From CAYNVQ01 sp964400735 (GTDB taxonomy: Bacteria; Acidobacteriota; Aminicenantia; Aminicenantales; Aminicenantaceae): a DNA stretch of 64,000 nt. The stretch lies in contig CAYNVQ010000001.1 in NCBI GenBank assembly GCA_964400735.1, positions 124,001 through 188,000 of the forward strand, written 5' to 3'. The notes under the pieces are model-generated. The model did not search any database and was not told the origin of the DNA. It saw only the letters and a program-made list of their open reading frames with translations. The position numbers and the translations under genes are program-made. Within the stretch, counting starts at the first letter, position 1. Every line of letters starts with the position of its first letter. This document shows positions 1 to 7,640 of this stretch, one piece after another.

Positions 1-1
1 A

Positions 2-250
2 AGACAGGTCATTCATGATATTCTGTACAGCGAGTTGTGTCTCGGAGAGATCAGGGAGGTTTCAAAAAACAAATTCAAGGACATTATACATAGTCTCATA
101 GAAAGGGGTGCCCAAGGCGTGATCCTCGGTTGCACCGAGATACCATTGATTGTCGACCAGAAAGACTATGCTATCCCTCTTTATGATACAACGACTCTGC
201 ACGCGCGAGCGGCGGTTGAGTACGCAATCCGGCAGGAAAGAGAGGGCTAG
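2..250 (+). CDS. Aspartate/glutamate racemase family protein, C-terminal end (partial)
   Basis: Only the last 82 codons are present; the gene runs in from the left edge and ends with TAG at 248-250. The reading frame contains GCTEIPLI, the C-terminal signature of the Asp/Glu/hydantoin racemase fold, in which the Cys is one of the two catalytic cysteines that move the alpha proton without PLP. The tail (PLYDTTTLHARAAVEYA) also fits aspartate racemase. It faces a hydantoinase/oxoprolinase cluster on the other strand, a common association because hydantoin and amino-acid racemases share this fold, so a role in racemising a substrate of that cluster is possible. Family assignment is firm; exact substrate is not visible. 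Confidence 0.85.
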   Translation, partial: RQVIHDILYSELCLGEIREVSKNKFKDIIHSLIERGAQGVILGCTEIPLIVDQKDYAIPLYDTTTLHARAAVEYAIRQEREG

Positions 251-310
251 CGACAGCAAAGGCCCTACGCTTCCAAAAAGAAAAGAAGAGGAATCTGTTG
301 CTGTTTCGAA

Positions 311-1519
311 CTATCGGAGAAAAAGCTTGAGGATATTCCATATCCCTAGGAATGACACCAGTAGAATCACCACGGCACCCACCATGTTTTGAAAAGGTGT
401 ATTGGTCATGCTTCTCATTTTGGCCCGATTGTTCAAAACGATCAGAAGGAATATGGAAGCTACCGGAAGAACCAAGCCGTTGGCCACTTGGGCAAATACG
501 ATGAGGCCCAAGGGATTAAAATCGAAAAGAGAAACGATCAGCCCTGTCCCTATCACCCCCAGCCAAATGGCTCTGAACTGGCTCGAAGCAGGGCCTCCTT
601 TCCAGCCGAGGATTCCGGAAGATGCAAAAGCTGCGGCATAAGGGGCAGTGATGGCCGAACTCATGCCGGCGGCAAAGAATCCTAATCCGAAAAGCAAATT
701 GGTGAAGGAACCGAAAAGAGGTTTCAGCTGCTCGGCCATTTGGGCCCCACTTTCCAGGGGGATCTTCTCTTTATAAAAGGCTACGGCTGAGGTGACCACG
801 ATGGAGGCGGAGATGAGCCCGCCCAAACTGATGGAAATAAGGAGGTCTTTCTTTACATTTTTCAAGTCTTCTACCCTGTTCCATTTTTCTTTCACTGCAG
901 AGGAGTGAAGAAAAAGATTGTAGGGTACGACTGTCGTTCCGACCAAGGCCAATACGAGATAGAGGGATTGATCGGGGAAGGAAGGGAGCATGCCTTTGAG
1001 GACAGAGATCATGTCAGGCTTCACGAGGATAACGGTTATCAGAAAAGACAGACTCATAATAAAGACCAAAAAAATGAGGAACTTTTCGACAATCCTGTAT
1101 TTCTTACGACTGAGAACAAAAACGGCTACCAGGGAGATCAATACCACCCAGATTTTTCTTGATATAGAGCTGACCATCTCCAAGCCGAGCGCTCCTCCTA
1201 CGAGATTCCCTGCCTCATAAGCTGCACAGCCAAAGGTGATCGAGGAAAGAATCAAGGCGATAAATAGAATTTTGGTAAGAGGATGGCGGGGATATTCTCT
1301 GAGAGATTCGCCCAAATCCTGTCCTGATCCCAGACTGAGCCTGCCTGTCATTTCTTGCAGTATCAAGGTGGTGATGACGGCAAAAATCAAAGCAAAAATC
1401 AAGGCATAACCGAAATTGGCGCCGGCCAAAGAACAGGATGTCACGGTACCCGGGCCTATGAATGCAGCGGTCACGAGAAAACCTGGACCAAAGGAAGATT
1501 TTTTATTTTTTTTGTCCAT
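311..1519 (-). CDS. Nramp-fold transporter with non-canonical metal site
   Basis: A 402-residue multi-pass inner-membrane protein of the Nramp (SLC11/MntH) family with about 11 hydrophobic segments. The start at 1519 is preferred because a purine-rich GGGGGCGG sits just before ATG and the next Met upstream lies deeper in hyuB; the first 17 bases overlap the hyuB end. What is odd is the metal site: the TM1 motif DPGN of Mn/Fe Nramps reads GPGT (residues 22-25), and the TM6 motif with Met and His reads VVPYN (about 197-201). The Asp, Asn, Met and His positions are thus all replaced. This resembles the poorly characterised GPGT subgroup of Nramp relatives, so Mn2+/Fe2+ transport should not be assumed. 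It is the third gene of the hyuA-hyuB operon, and a non-metal or Mg2+-like substrate is conceivable. Confidence 0.85.
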   Translation of the reverse strand: MDKKNKKSSFGPGFLVTAAFIGPGTVTSCSLAGANFGYALIFALIFAVITTLILQEMTGRLSLGSGQDLGESLREYPRHPLTKILFIALILSSITFGCAAYEAGNLVGGALGLEMVSSISRKIWVVLISLVAVFVLSRKKYRIVEKFLIFLVFIMSLSFLITVILVKPDMISVLKGMLPSFPDQSLYLVLALVGTTVVPYNLFLHSSAVKEKWNRVEDLKNVKKDLLISISLGGLISASIVVTSAVAFYKEKIPLESGAQMAEQLKPLFGSFTNLLFGLGFFAAGMSSAITAPYAAAFASSGILGWKGGPASSQFRAIWLGVIGTGLIVSLFDFNPLGLIVFAQVANGLVLPVASIFLLIVLNNRAKMRSMTNTPFQNMVGAVVILLVSFLGIWNILKLFLR

Positions 1520-3080
1520 AACCGCCCCCGCCAGGCGTCTGGATACGCAGTACATCACCTGGCTGGACTTTGATATTGACTTTGGGGCCCAAGATGATTT
1601 TTTTCCCCTTATTGGTCACCAGAATGTTTTTTCCTTTTTTTCCTCCCTCCCCTCCTCGAACTCCGTAAGGGCAGAATTTCCTCCTTTCGGATAAGATCGA
1701 GACTCGAGTGGGAACAAAGAATTCATATTCACGAATGATTCCTTCTCCTCCCTTTCGCCAGCCCTCTCCTCCTGAATTCCTCCTGAGGGCATATCTTTTG
1801 ATCCGCAGGGGAAGGTAACGTTCCAAGGCTTCCAAAGGAGTATTCAAAGAGTTGGTCATATGGGTATGCACACCGCTCAATCCGTCTCTTTGCAGACTGG
1901 CTCCCATGCCTCCTCCTATGGTTTCGTAATAGGCAAAGTTGGTCTGCCTGGCGGGGTCGAAGCCTCCGAAAGCCACGTTATTCATGGTCCCTGAACTGGC
2001 AGCGGGAATTCTATCGGGAATGGCCTGGCCGAGTGCACCGAGCACGACATCCACTATTCTCTGAGATGTTTCGACGTTGCCACCGGCTGTCGCTGCGGGG
2101 TGGAGGGCATTCAGCACGGATCCGGGGGGAGCGTCAATTTTAATGGGGCGCATCAGTCCTGTATTGAAGGGGATGTCTTCTTCCACCAAACAGCGGAAAA
2201 CATAAAGCACAGCCGAGAAGGTGACGGCAAAATTGGCGTTCACGCAACCTTCCACCTGGGAAGAGGATGGGCTGAAATCAAGAATCGCTTGATTGCCTTG
2301 GATGGTTATTCTGACGCCGATTTTGACGGGAGTCTCAGTGATCCCATCATTATCCAGGAAATCTTCGAATGCATAGGTGCCGTCAGGTATGCCAGCAATC
2401 GTCTTTCTCAGGATCCTTTCGGTATAATCCTGGATAAGCTGGGCGTATTGCGCTATTTTTTTGTATCCATACTTTTTGATGCTTTCCTTCAACCGTTGTT
2501 TACCCGTTTTATTGGCTGCTATTTGGGCCAGAAGATCTCCTTTTCTTTCTTCAGGAGTCCTCACATTCGCCAAGATGATCTGAAGGAGGTTTTCATCCAA
2601 TTTTTCTTTTTTGATGATCTTCACAGGAGGGATGATCAAACCTTCCTGGTAGATCTCGGAGGCTAAGGGCATGGAACCAGGGGTCATGCCTCCCACATCG
2701 GAATGATGTGCTCGGTTAGCGACGAAAAACAACAATTTTTTCTCTTCGAACACGGGGGAAATGCAGGTGATATCAGGAAGATGAGTACCTCCTTTGTAGG
2801 GGTCGTTAAGGAGAACCAAGTCCCCTTCGGAAAAGGAAATCTTTTGCAACGAAGCTTGGACGGATAAGGGCATAGCTCCCAAGTGAACCGGAATGTGCGA
2901 ACCTTGGGCAAATGTTTCTCCTGTGGCAGTGAAAAGAGCACAAGAGAAATCTTTTCTCTCCTTGATATTGGGAGAAAGGGCCGTTCTGCCCAGAACCGCG
3001 CCCATTTCCTCTGATATAGAGACGAAAATGTTTTTGAAAACTTCCAGTTCGATCGGATCGAATCTATCTTTCGTGCTCAT
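1503..3080 (-). CDS. hyuB: Hydantoinase B/5-oxoprolinase family subunit
   Basis: 525 residues, the usual length for HyuB, the partner of HyuA in ATP-dependent N-methylhydantoinase, 5-oxoprolinase and acetone-carboxylase-like enzymes. Family landmarks visible are GDLVLLNDPYKGGTHLPDI, the segment HHSDVGGMTPGSMP, the Gly/Asn-rich GGGMGASLQRDGLSGVHTH and the C-terminal QTPGGGGYG. It starts ATG at 3080 with a 4-base ATGA-type overlap with the end of hyuA, indicating translational coupling, and its own end overlaps the Nramp-like gene. The probable reaction is ATP-driven opening of a cyclic amide (5-oxoproline or a hydantoin) together with HyuA in the cytoplasm. Which substrate cannot be read from sequence. 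Confidence 0.93.
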   Translation of the reverse strand: MSTKDRFDPIELEVFKNIFVSISEEMGAVLGRTALSPNIKERKDFSCALFTATGETFAQGSHIPVHLGAMPLSVQASLQKISFSEGDLVLLNDPYKGGTHLPDITCISPVFEEKKLLFFVANRAHHSDVGGMTPGSMPLASEIYQEGLIIPPVKIIKKEKLDENLLQIILANVRTPEERKGDLLAQIAANKTGKQRLKESIKKYGYKKIAQYAQLIQDYTERILRKTIAGIPDGTYAFEDFLDNDGITETPVKIGVRITIQGNQAILDFSPSSSQVEGCVNANFAVTFSAVLYVFRCLVEEDIPFNTGLMRPIKIDAPPGSVLNALHPAATAGGNVETSQRIVDVVLGALGQAIPDRIPAASSGTMNNVAFGGFDPARQTNFAYYETIGGGMGASLQRDGLSGVHTHMTNSLNTPLEALERYLPLRIKRYALRRNSGGEGWRKGGEGIIREYEFFVPTRVSILSERRKFCPYGVRGGEGGKKGKNILVTNKGKKIILGPKVNIKVQPGDVLRIQTPGGGGYGQKK

Positions 3081-5074
3081 TCTTTTCCAATGAGAAGGTT
3101 CATAAGGCCATCTACCTCCAGAAGATATCCAGGCGGCAAGAAAGTGGTCGACCCCTCATCGACCACCAGGGCCGGACCTGATATTTTGTTTCCTGGATCA
3201 AGCCGTTCCCTCACAAAGACAGGCGCCGCAAATTTTTCCCCTCCATAAAAAAGAATCTGCTTTTTTATGAGAGCGCCTTCGGGAGAGGAATTTTTAAACG
3301 GATGCTTGGTGAGCCTCATCTTTTCTGCGCTCCCGACGGATTTTAGACGGATATTGACGATTTCGACTGGGCGTCCGCCTTGATGATAGGAATACAACCT
3401 CTGGTGGGCCTTATGAAAATTGTCAACCAGAGATGAAAGGCTTTTGGCGCTAAACCGATAGGGGAGCGTAATTTCATAAGATTGCCCGATGTATCTGAGG
3501 TCGAGGAAAGCAAAATTCTTGATGTCTGCCTCTTCGAACCCTTCTCTCTTCATGTCCTCGACACTGCTCTGCTGAAGCTCGAGGATATGAGCTTCCAATG
3601 CTTCTTTGTTTATGTTTTCAGTTGTCATCAACAGGGATTTGGAATAGTCCTTTGTGGAATCTGCCATCAGCAGCCCCAGGGCAGAGAGGACTCCTGCGTT
3701 TTTAGGGACGATGACCTTGGCGATCCTCAAGCTGGCGGCAATTTCGACGGCGTGCATGCCGCCCGCTCCTCCGAAAGAGATGAGGGCAAATTCTCTGGGA
3801 TCAAATCCTCGTTCGATGGAAATGACGCGTATAGCTTTCTCCATATTGGCGTTGGCGATTTGGATGATTCCAGATGCCGTCTCTAGGGGGGATTTGTGGA
3901 TCTTAGCGGCTAAATTCTCGATGACCTTATGGCTTCTCTCAGGGAAAATCCTCATTCTTCCGCCGAGGAAAAGTTCAGGAACAAGCCGCCCAAGAACGAG
4001 GTGCGCATCGGAAACGGTCGAAAAATTTCCCTTGCCGTAACAGGCAGGACCGGGGTCCGCTCCGGCGCTTTGTGGCCCAACCCTCAATGACCCTCCTTTA
4101 TCCACATAGGCGATAGACCCTCCTCCTGCCCCGACTGTGTGGATGTCGATAATGGGTAAGCGAACCGGAAAATCGCCAATAGTGCTTTCATTTGTTCGGC
4201 GGATATCTCCGTCGATCAATGATACATCCGAAGAAGTTCCCCCCATATCGAAGGATATCAACTTGCGGCAACCGATATGTCTTCCCAGATGGAAAGCTCC
4301 CACGACACCTCCGGCCGGTCCTGAAAGCGCGGTTCGAATGGGCTCCGCTTTGGCTGTTTCCGGTGAAATGTATCCTTCATTGGATTGCATAATCCGGAGA
4401 GTAGTATTATGCATCCTATGCTCCAGACGGCGGAGGTATCGGCTCATAACGGGCATCAGATAGGCATTGATGACTGTAGCGGCGGTTCTTTCGTATTCAC
4501 GGTGTTCGGGGAGAATATCGCTCGAGATAGAAAAGAGAATCCCCTGCTTTTCCAGCCATCCACGGATTAGCTTTTCATTCTGTGGGTTGGCGAAGGAATT
4601 GATCAGCGATACAGCGATCGCTTTAATATGTTTCCTCTTTATTCGATAAAGAACGGATTGTAATTCTTCGGCAGATACCTTCATTTCAACATCTCCTTTG
4701 GTGGACGTCCTCTCCTCAAGCCCAAAGCACTTGTTCCTAGGGATTAATGGATGCCTGTCTTCTCCTTTCAAACTGTAAAGGAGATTCCGAACCTGTCTGC
4801 CTATGAAGATAACGTCCTCAAAACCTTTGGTGGTGATCAAAGCGATCGGCCCACCTTTTCTCTCCAGAAGAGCATTGGTGGCAACTGTCGTTCCGTGGAT
4901 GACGAAAGGATATTTGGTGGAGGCCTTTAAATAGTCTTTTATGCCTTCGACGATGGACTGGGAAGGGTCGTGAGGAGTTGAAAGGATTTTTCGCACCTCG
5001 AGAATTCCATCGGCAAAGATCACAAAATCTGTGAATGTCCCGCCTGTATCCACTCCGATCCGTATCCTGCTCAT
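3077..5074 (-). CDS. hyuA: Hydantoinase A/5-oxoprolinase family subunit
   Basis: About 665 residues, typical for HyuA. The N-terminus has GVDTGGTFTD, the actin/HSP70-like phosphate-binding loop of the family. Further landmarks are the HGTTVATNALLERKGG segment, ALSGPAGGVVGA, SFDMGGTSSDVSLI and SFGGAGGMHAVEIA. HyuA provides the ATPase half that phosphorylates the cyclic substrate. I place the start at the ATG at 5074; a TTG one codon upstream is also in frame, and no clear Shine-Dalgarno is seen. It is first in a three-gene unit hyuA-hyuB-Nramp-like. The racemase end on the opposite strand suggests a D/L amino-acid or hydantoin salvage role. Confidence 0.93.
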   Translation of the reverse strand: MSRIRIGVDTGGTFTDFVIFADGILEVRKILSTPHDPSQSIVEGIKDYLKASTKYPFVIHGTTVATNALLERKGGPIALITTKGFEDVIFIGRQVRNLLYSLKGEDRHPLIPRNKCFGLEERTSTKGDVEMKVSAEELQSVLYRIKRKHIKAIAVSLINSFANPQNEKLIRGWLEKQGILFSISSDILPEHREYERTAATVINAYLMPVMSRYLRRLEHRMHNTTLRIMQSNEGYISPETAKAEPIRTALSGPAGGVVGAFHLGRHIGCRKLISFDMGGTSSDVSLIDGDIRRTNESTIGDFPVRLPIIDIHTVGAGGGSIAYVDKGGSLRVGPQSAGADPGPACYGKGNFSTVSDAHLVLGRLVPELFLGGRMRIFPERSHKVIENLAAKIHKSPLETASGIIQIANANMEKAIRVISIERGFDPREFALISFGGAGGMHAVEIAASLRIAKVIVPKNAGVLSALGLLMADSTKDYSKSLLMTTENINKEALEAHILELQQSSVEDMKREGFEEADIKNFAFLDLRYIGQSYEITLPYRFSAKSLSSLVDNFHKAHQRLYSYHQGGRPVEIVNIRLKSVGSAEKMRLTKHPFKNSSPEGALIKKQILFYGGEKFAAPVFVRERLDPGNKISGPALVVDEGSTTFLPPGYLLEVDGLMNLLIGKE

Positions 5075-5209
5075 CAAAGGTACTTTTAACTTCTAAGCCT
5101 GAGCAAAGTCAAGAAAAGATAGGAATCCGCTTCCTTTTTAACTTGAGGATTAATGAAGAGATTGTATTTTCTGGAGAGACTTAGGAATGGACCGAAATAA
5201 AAAGTCAGA

Positions 5210-5428
5210 TCATTTGCAGGTATCGCATGAAGTGGCGGAACATGTGGTGCAAGCATTGGAGGAGGTCTTGATACGGCTGCTTCCTCCACCTATTCCGAAG
5301 CAAGAGAAGAGTTTCTGGATGTCTTTGGCGCCGCACATAGGGCAGCTGACATTTTTTTCTCCACCGATAGGAGCGAGAGTTTCGAATGACTTTTCGCAAT
5401 TCTTGCAAAAGAACTCATAAATAGGCAT
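5210..5428 (-). CDS. FmdB-like zinc ribbon protein
   Basis: 72 residues starting MPIYEFFCKNCEKSFE, the typical beginning of the FmdB regulatory-protein family (CxxC zinc ribbon). CKNC at residues 8-11 and CPMC at about 29-32 form the zinc knuckle. The tail is a Ser/Gly/Cys-rich segment with CTTC and two further cysteines (CDTC), an additional possible metal knot that many family members share. Function is unknown; FmdB itself was proposed as a transcriptional regulator of formamidase. It lies downstream of the lone receiver gene on the same strand (53-bp gap) and upstream of hyuA. Confidence 0.85.
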   Translation of the reverse strand: MPIYEFFCKNCEKSFETLAPIGGEKNVSCPMCGAKDIQKLFSCFGIGGGSSRIKTSSNACTTCSATSCDTCK

Positions 5429-5481
5429 GCTGATCGAATTATAGCGAACTTTTCCTTTTTTTAAAAGAGAAAAACTCGGCT

Positions 5482-5862
5482 TCAGGGGATATTCTCGGTC
5501 AGGGTCTGTTCGAGGATTCTTCTCAATTCTTCCTCATTGATAGGCTTGATGATAAACCCGGAAGGATTGACTTCTTTGGCTTTGGCCATCGTGTTTTCAT
5601 CGGCAAACCCGGTGAGGAATACGACCGGAATACGGAAACGCTCGCGGATTTTTTTTGCGGCTTCGATGCCGTCTATTTCTCCTTTTAAACCGATATCCAT
5701 AAGAACAAGGTCGGGTTTCGATGTCTCGGCTTTCTGCACGGCCTCCTCTCCCTGAAAGGCGACCGCTGCGACGTTGTATCCCGCTTTTCTCAACATGTTT
5801 CGAATATCTATAGATACGATGCCTTCATCTTCCACCACCATAATGCTTGCAGCAGGTTTCAT
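5482..5862 (-). CDS. Stand-alone response-regulator receiver domain
   Basis: 126 residues, a single CheY-like receiver with no output domain. The acidic pair lies in VVEDEG (residues 10-12), the phosphoacceptor Asp is D56 in LVLMDIGLKGE, the switch Thr is in VFLTG and the conserved Lys is in IIKPI. The MDIGLKGEIDGIEAA form is the type commonly found with PAS-rich or hybrid histidine kinases. AAGAAGAG precedes the ATG. No kinase is adjacent on this strand, so the partner must be elsewhere; it may act as a phosphorelay intermediate or by protein-protein contact. Confidence 0.92.
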   Translation of the reverse strand: MKPAASIMVVEDEGIVSIDIRNMLRKAGYNVAAVAFQGEEAVQKAETSKPDLVLMDIGLKGEIDGIEAAKKIRERFRIPVVFLTGFADENTMAKAKEVNPSGFIIKPINEEELRRILEQTLTENIP

Positions 5863-5940
5863 CTGGCTCTTCTTTAATGTCTTTTATTCTTCATTTCAAC
5901 CCGATTTGCGTTCCCTTGTCAAGCAGGAAAATGACATTCT

Positions 5941-6405
5941 TCATTTTACGGCGATGGCCTCGATCTCCACTTTGACGTCTCTTGGAAGACGCGCAACCTG
6001 AACGGCCGCACGGGCGGGATAGGGGGGCTTAAAAAATTCTGCATAGACAGTGTTCATCTCACTGAAGTCATTCATATCCTGGAGAAAAACGGTGCATTTG
6101 ACTACGTGTTCGAATGAACAGCCCGCTGCCTCCAAAACTGCCTGGAGGTTTTTCAAAACAAGTCTTGTTTGGTCCTTGATGCTTCCGGTATTCAACTCTC
6201 CGCTGGCCGGGTCTATTGGGATCTGTCCGGAGGCAAAAACAAGGCTATCGGCCACAATACCCTGAGAATAAGGACCTATCGCCTGGGGAGCCTTTTCCGT
6301 TTGGATAGCTTTTTTCATCATTTTTCTCCTTTCTTGACGCGAAAACAGCAGGGGAGTGACCAAGGTCACGCCACCTAATGTCTTAAGAACTTGTCTCCTT
6401 TTCAT
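5941..6405 (-). CDS. RidA/YjgF family protein with twin-arginine leader
   Basis: 154 residues. Residues 30-154 are a standard RidA (2-iminobutanoate/2-iminopropanoate deaminase, formerly YjgF), with IGPYSQGI, FASGQIP, QTRLVLKNLQAVLEAAG, and PPYPARAAVQV, which includes the Arg that binds the substrate carboxylate. Unusually, 28 residues precede it: KRRQVLK followed by a hydrophobic stretch (TLGGVTLVTPLLF), which looks like a Tat signal. There are two credible starts: ATG at 6405 with AAGGAG 11 bases upstream, and ATGATG at 6321/6318 with a strong AAGGAG 5-8 bases upstream inside the coding sequence. The long form may be exported or anchored and the short form cytosolic. No AxA cleavage site is obvious. 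Confidence 0.9.
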   Translation of the reverse strand: MKRRQVLKTLGGVTLVTPLLFSRQERRKMMKKAIQTEKAPQAIGPYSQGIVADSLVFASGQIPIDPASGELNTGSIKDQTRLVLKNLQAVLEAAGCSFEHVVKCTVFLQDMNDFSEMNTVYAEFFKPPYPARAAVQVARLPRDVKVEIEAIAVK

Positions 6406-6535
6406 TCTTAAGATCTCTCCTTATTGAAGATTTTATTTTTTGGTATCTTTATTTAATATGTTCCCTTACTGGGTTCGTCTCGGAACTGACAGAAAGTTGT
6501 AATGGAGAAGAAATCCAGGGCCTGCGGATTCTTGA

Positions 6536-7495
6536 CTATTTCTTTTCTTCTTTCTCGATCTTCAAGCTAACCCTGTTTCGGCCGAGCCATTTGCTGTGTT
6601 TCATCAGAGATTCTGCCCGGTTGACAAGAATATCGAGGCTGTCCACTCTGAAGGCGAGCGTGGCTCCGACAGAAACGGTCACGCGAGCGAGCTTCTCATC
6701 CATCGTGATGTTAGAACTCTCGACGAGCAAACGCAGCTTATTGGCCACAAAGTCCAATTTGCTTTCATCTACGTTCACGACGATAACCAGAAACTCGTCG
6801 CTATCCCAACGCCCCATGACGTCAAAGAACCGAATGTTATTCAAGATGGTTCGAGAAACAATCCGCAACGCCTGATCGCCTGCCTGTTTGCCGTATGTTT
6901 CGTTAGTTTCTTCCAAGTGATCGACATCGATACACAACAAGCCAAAAGGAAGTCGGTATTTTTTTATATCTTCGAGCCGGGATTGGATATGTATTTCCAG
7001 AAAACGCCTGTTTCCTACTTCCGTGGTTTTATCCAATAACTGCATCTTTTCCAATTCCATTTTTCTCTGGGGAATAGAAAATTTAGGGGAAGCATCAAAG
7101 AAAGTCTCAACGGCCGCTATGATTTTTCCCTTTCTGCTCATAAGAGGAAAAGCCCGGATAGAAACGGGAATCCTGTAGCCTTCCTTATGATGGATGAAGG
7201 CATCTATGGTGTGAATGTCCCCGTCATCTAGAGCAAGTTTTAGTGGGCAGTCCTTATCGCAAAGAGATTTACCTGTCTCGTCGACGGGATTCAGAATATG
7301 TTCGGAACATTTTTTGTTCTTTGTCTGAATTTGGTCGTACCCTGTTGTGATCTCAGCTCCTTTGTTCCAAAAAAAAATTCGGCATTCGTCATTAACGAAG
7401 AAAACACCATCATGGATGTTATTGAGGAGGAGTTCAGTATAATTTTTATCCAGCTTTTCGCGGGAAAAAGTATCCTTTTCCGATTTACTACCCAT
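6536..7495 (-). CDS. PAS-GGDEF protein with degenerate active site and intact I-site
   Basis: 319 residues, no membrane segment. A PAS domain (about 15-130) carries a Cys-rich loop (C63, C79, C83) of the type seen in many PAS-GGDEF sensors, and a GGDEF domain spans about 155-312. The signature reads DSDEF (231-235) in place of GGDEF, while the inhibitory-site motif RxxD is intact as RFFD (222-225), exactly five residues upstream. Replacement of both glycines argues against normal diguanylate cyclase activity, so the protein may act as a c-di-GMP receptor or a weak cyclase. Transcribed from a clear TTGACT-N17-TATAAA promoter divergent from the XRE-ImmA gene. Confidence 0.9.
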   Translation of the reverse strand: MGSKSEKDTFSREKLDKNYTELLLNNIHDGVFFVNDECRIFFWNKGAEITTGYDQIQTKNKKCSEHILNPVDETGKSLCDKDCPLKLALDDGDIHTIDAFIHHKEGYRIPVSIRAFPLMSRKGKIIAAVETFFDASPKFSIPQRKMELEKMQLLDKTTEVGNRRFLEIHIQSRLEDIKKYRLPFGLLCIDVDHLEETNETYGKQAGDQALRIVSRTILNNIRFFDVMGRWDSDEFLVIVVNVDESKLDFVANKLRLLVESSNITMDEKLARVTVSVGATLAFRVDSLDILVNRAESLMKHSKWLGRNRVSLKIEKEEKK

Positions 7496-7518
7496 TTCTT
7501 GAGTCAGTCGATGTCTAA

Positions 7519-7547
7519 TTTATAGCAAACTCCGACCGTGAAGTCAA
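7519..7547 (-). promoter_or_regulatory. Sigma70-type promoter for the PAS-GGDEF gene
   Basis: On the minus strand TTGACT (7547-7542), a 17-bp spacer and TATAAA (7524-7519). The predicted transcription start near 7512 leaves a leader of about 17 bases before the ATG at 7495. Same hexamers and spacing as the divergent promoter at 7585-7613. Confidence 0.75.
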
Positions 7548-7584
7548 AATAAATGATACTCAAAGTAAGATTTTTTGGGCTTTC

Positions 7585-7613
7585 TTGACTTTTCTATAAC
7601 TCCAGGTTATAAA
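7585..7613 (+). promoter_or_regulatory. Sigma70-type promoter for the XRE-ImmA gene
   Basis: TTGACT at 7585-7590, 17-bp spacer, TATAAA at 7608-7613. The predicted start lies near 7620, followed by AGGGG at 7630-7634 and the ATG at 7641. It supports that ATG over the in-frame TTG at 7575, which lies upstream of the promoter. Confidence 0.75.
7595..7611. promoter_or_regulatory. Perfect inverted repeat in the XRE-ImmA promoter (candidate operator)
   Basis: TATAAC-TCCAG-GTTATA, a perfect 6-bp inverted repeat with a 5-bp centre. It covers the spacer and most of the -10 box of the promoter for the downstream HTH protein. Size and position are typical of an autorepression site for an XRE dimer. No second copy was noticed nearby. 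Confidence 0.6.
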
Positions 7614-7640
7614 GAAGACATCTCTACACAGGGGATGAAA

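Noticed and set aside
2100..2666. 188-codon plus-strand frame
   Set aside because: Lies antisense within hyuB and has no motif; hyuB is well supported.
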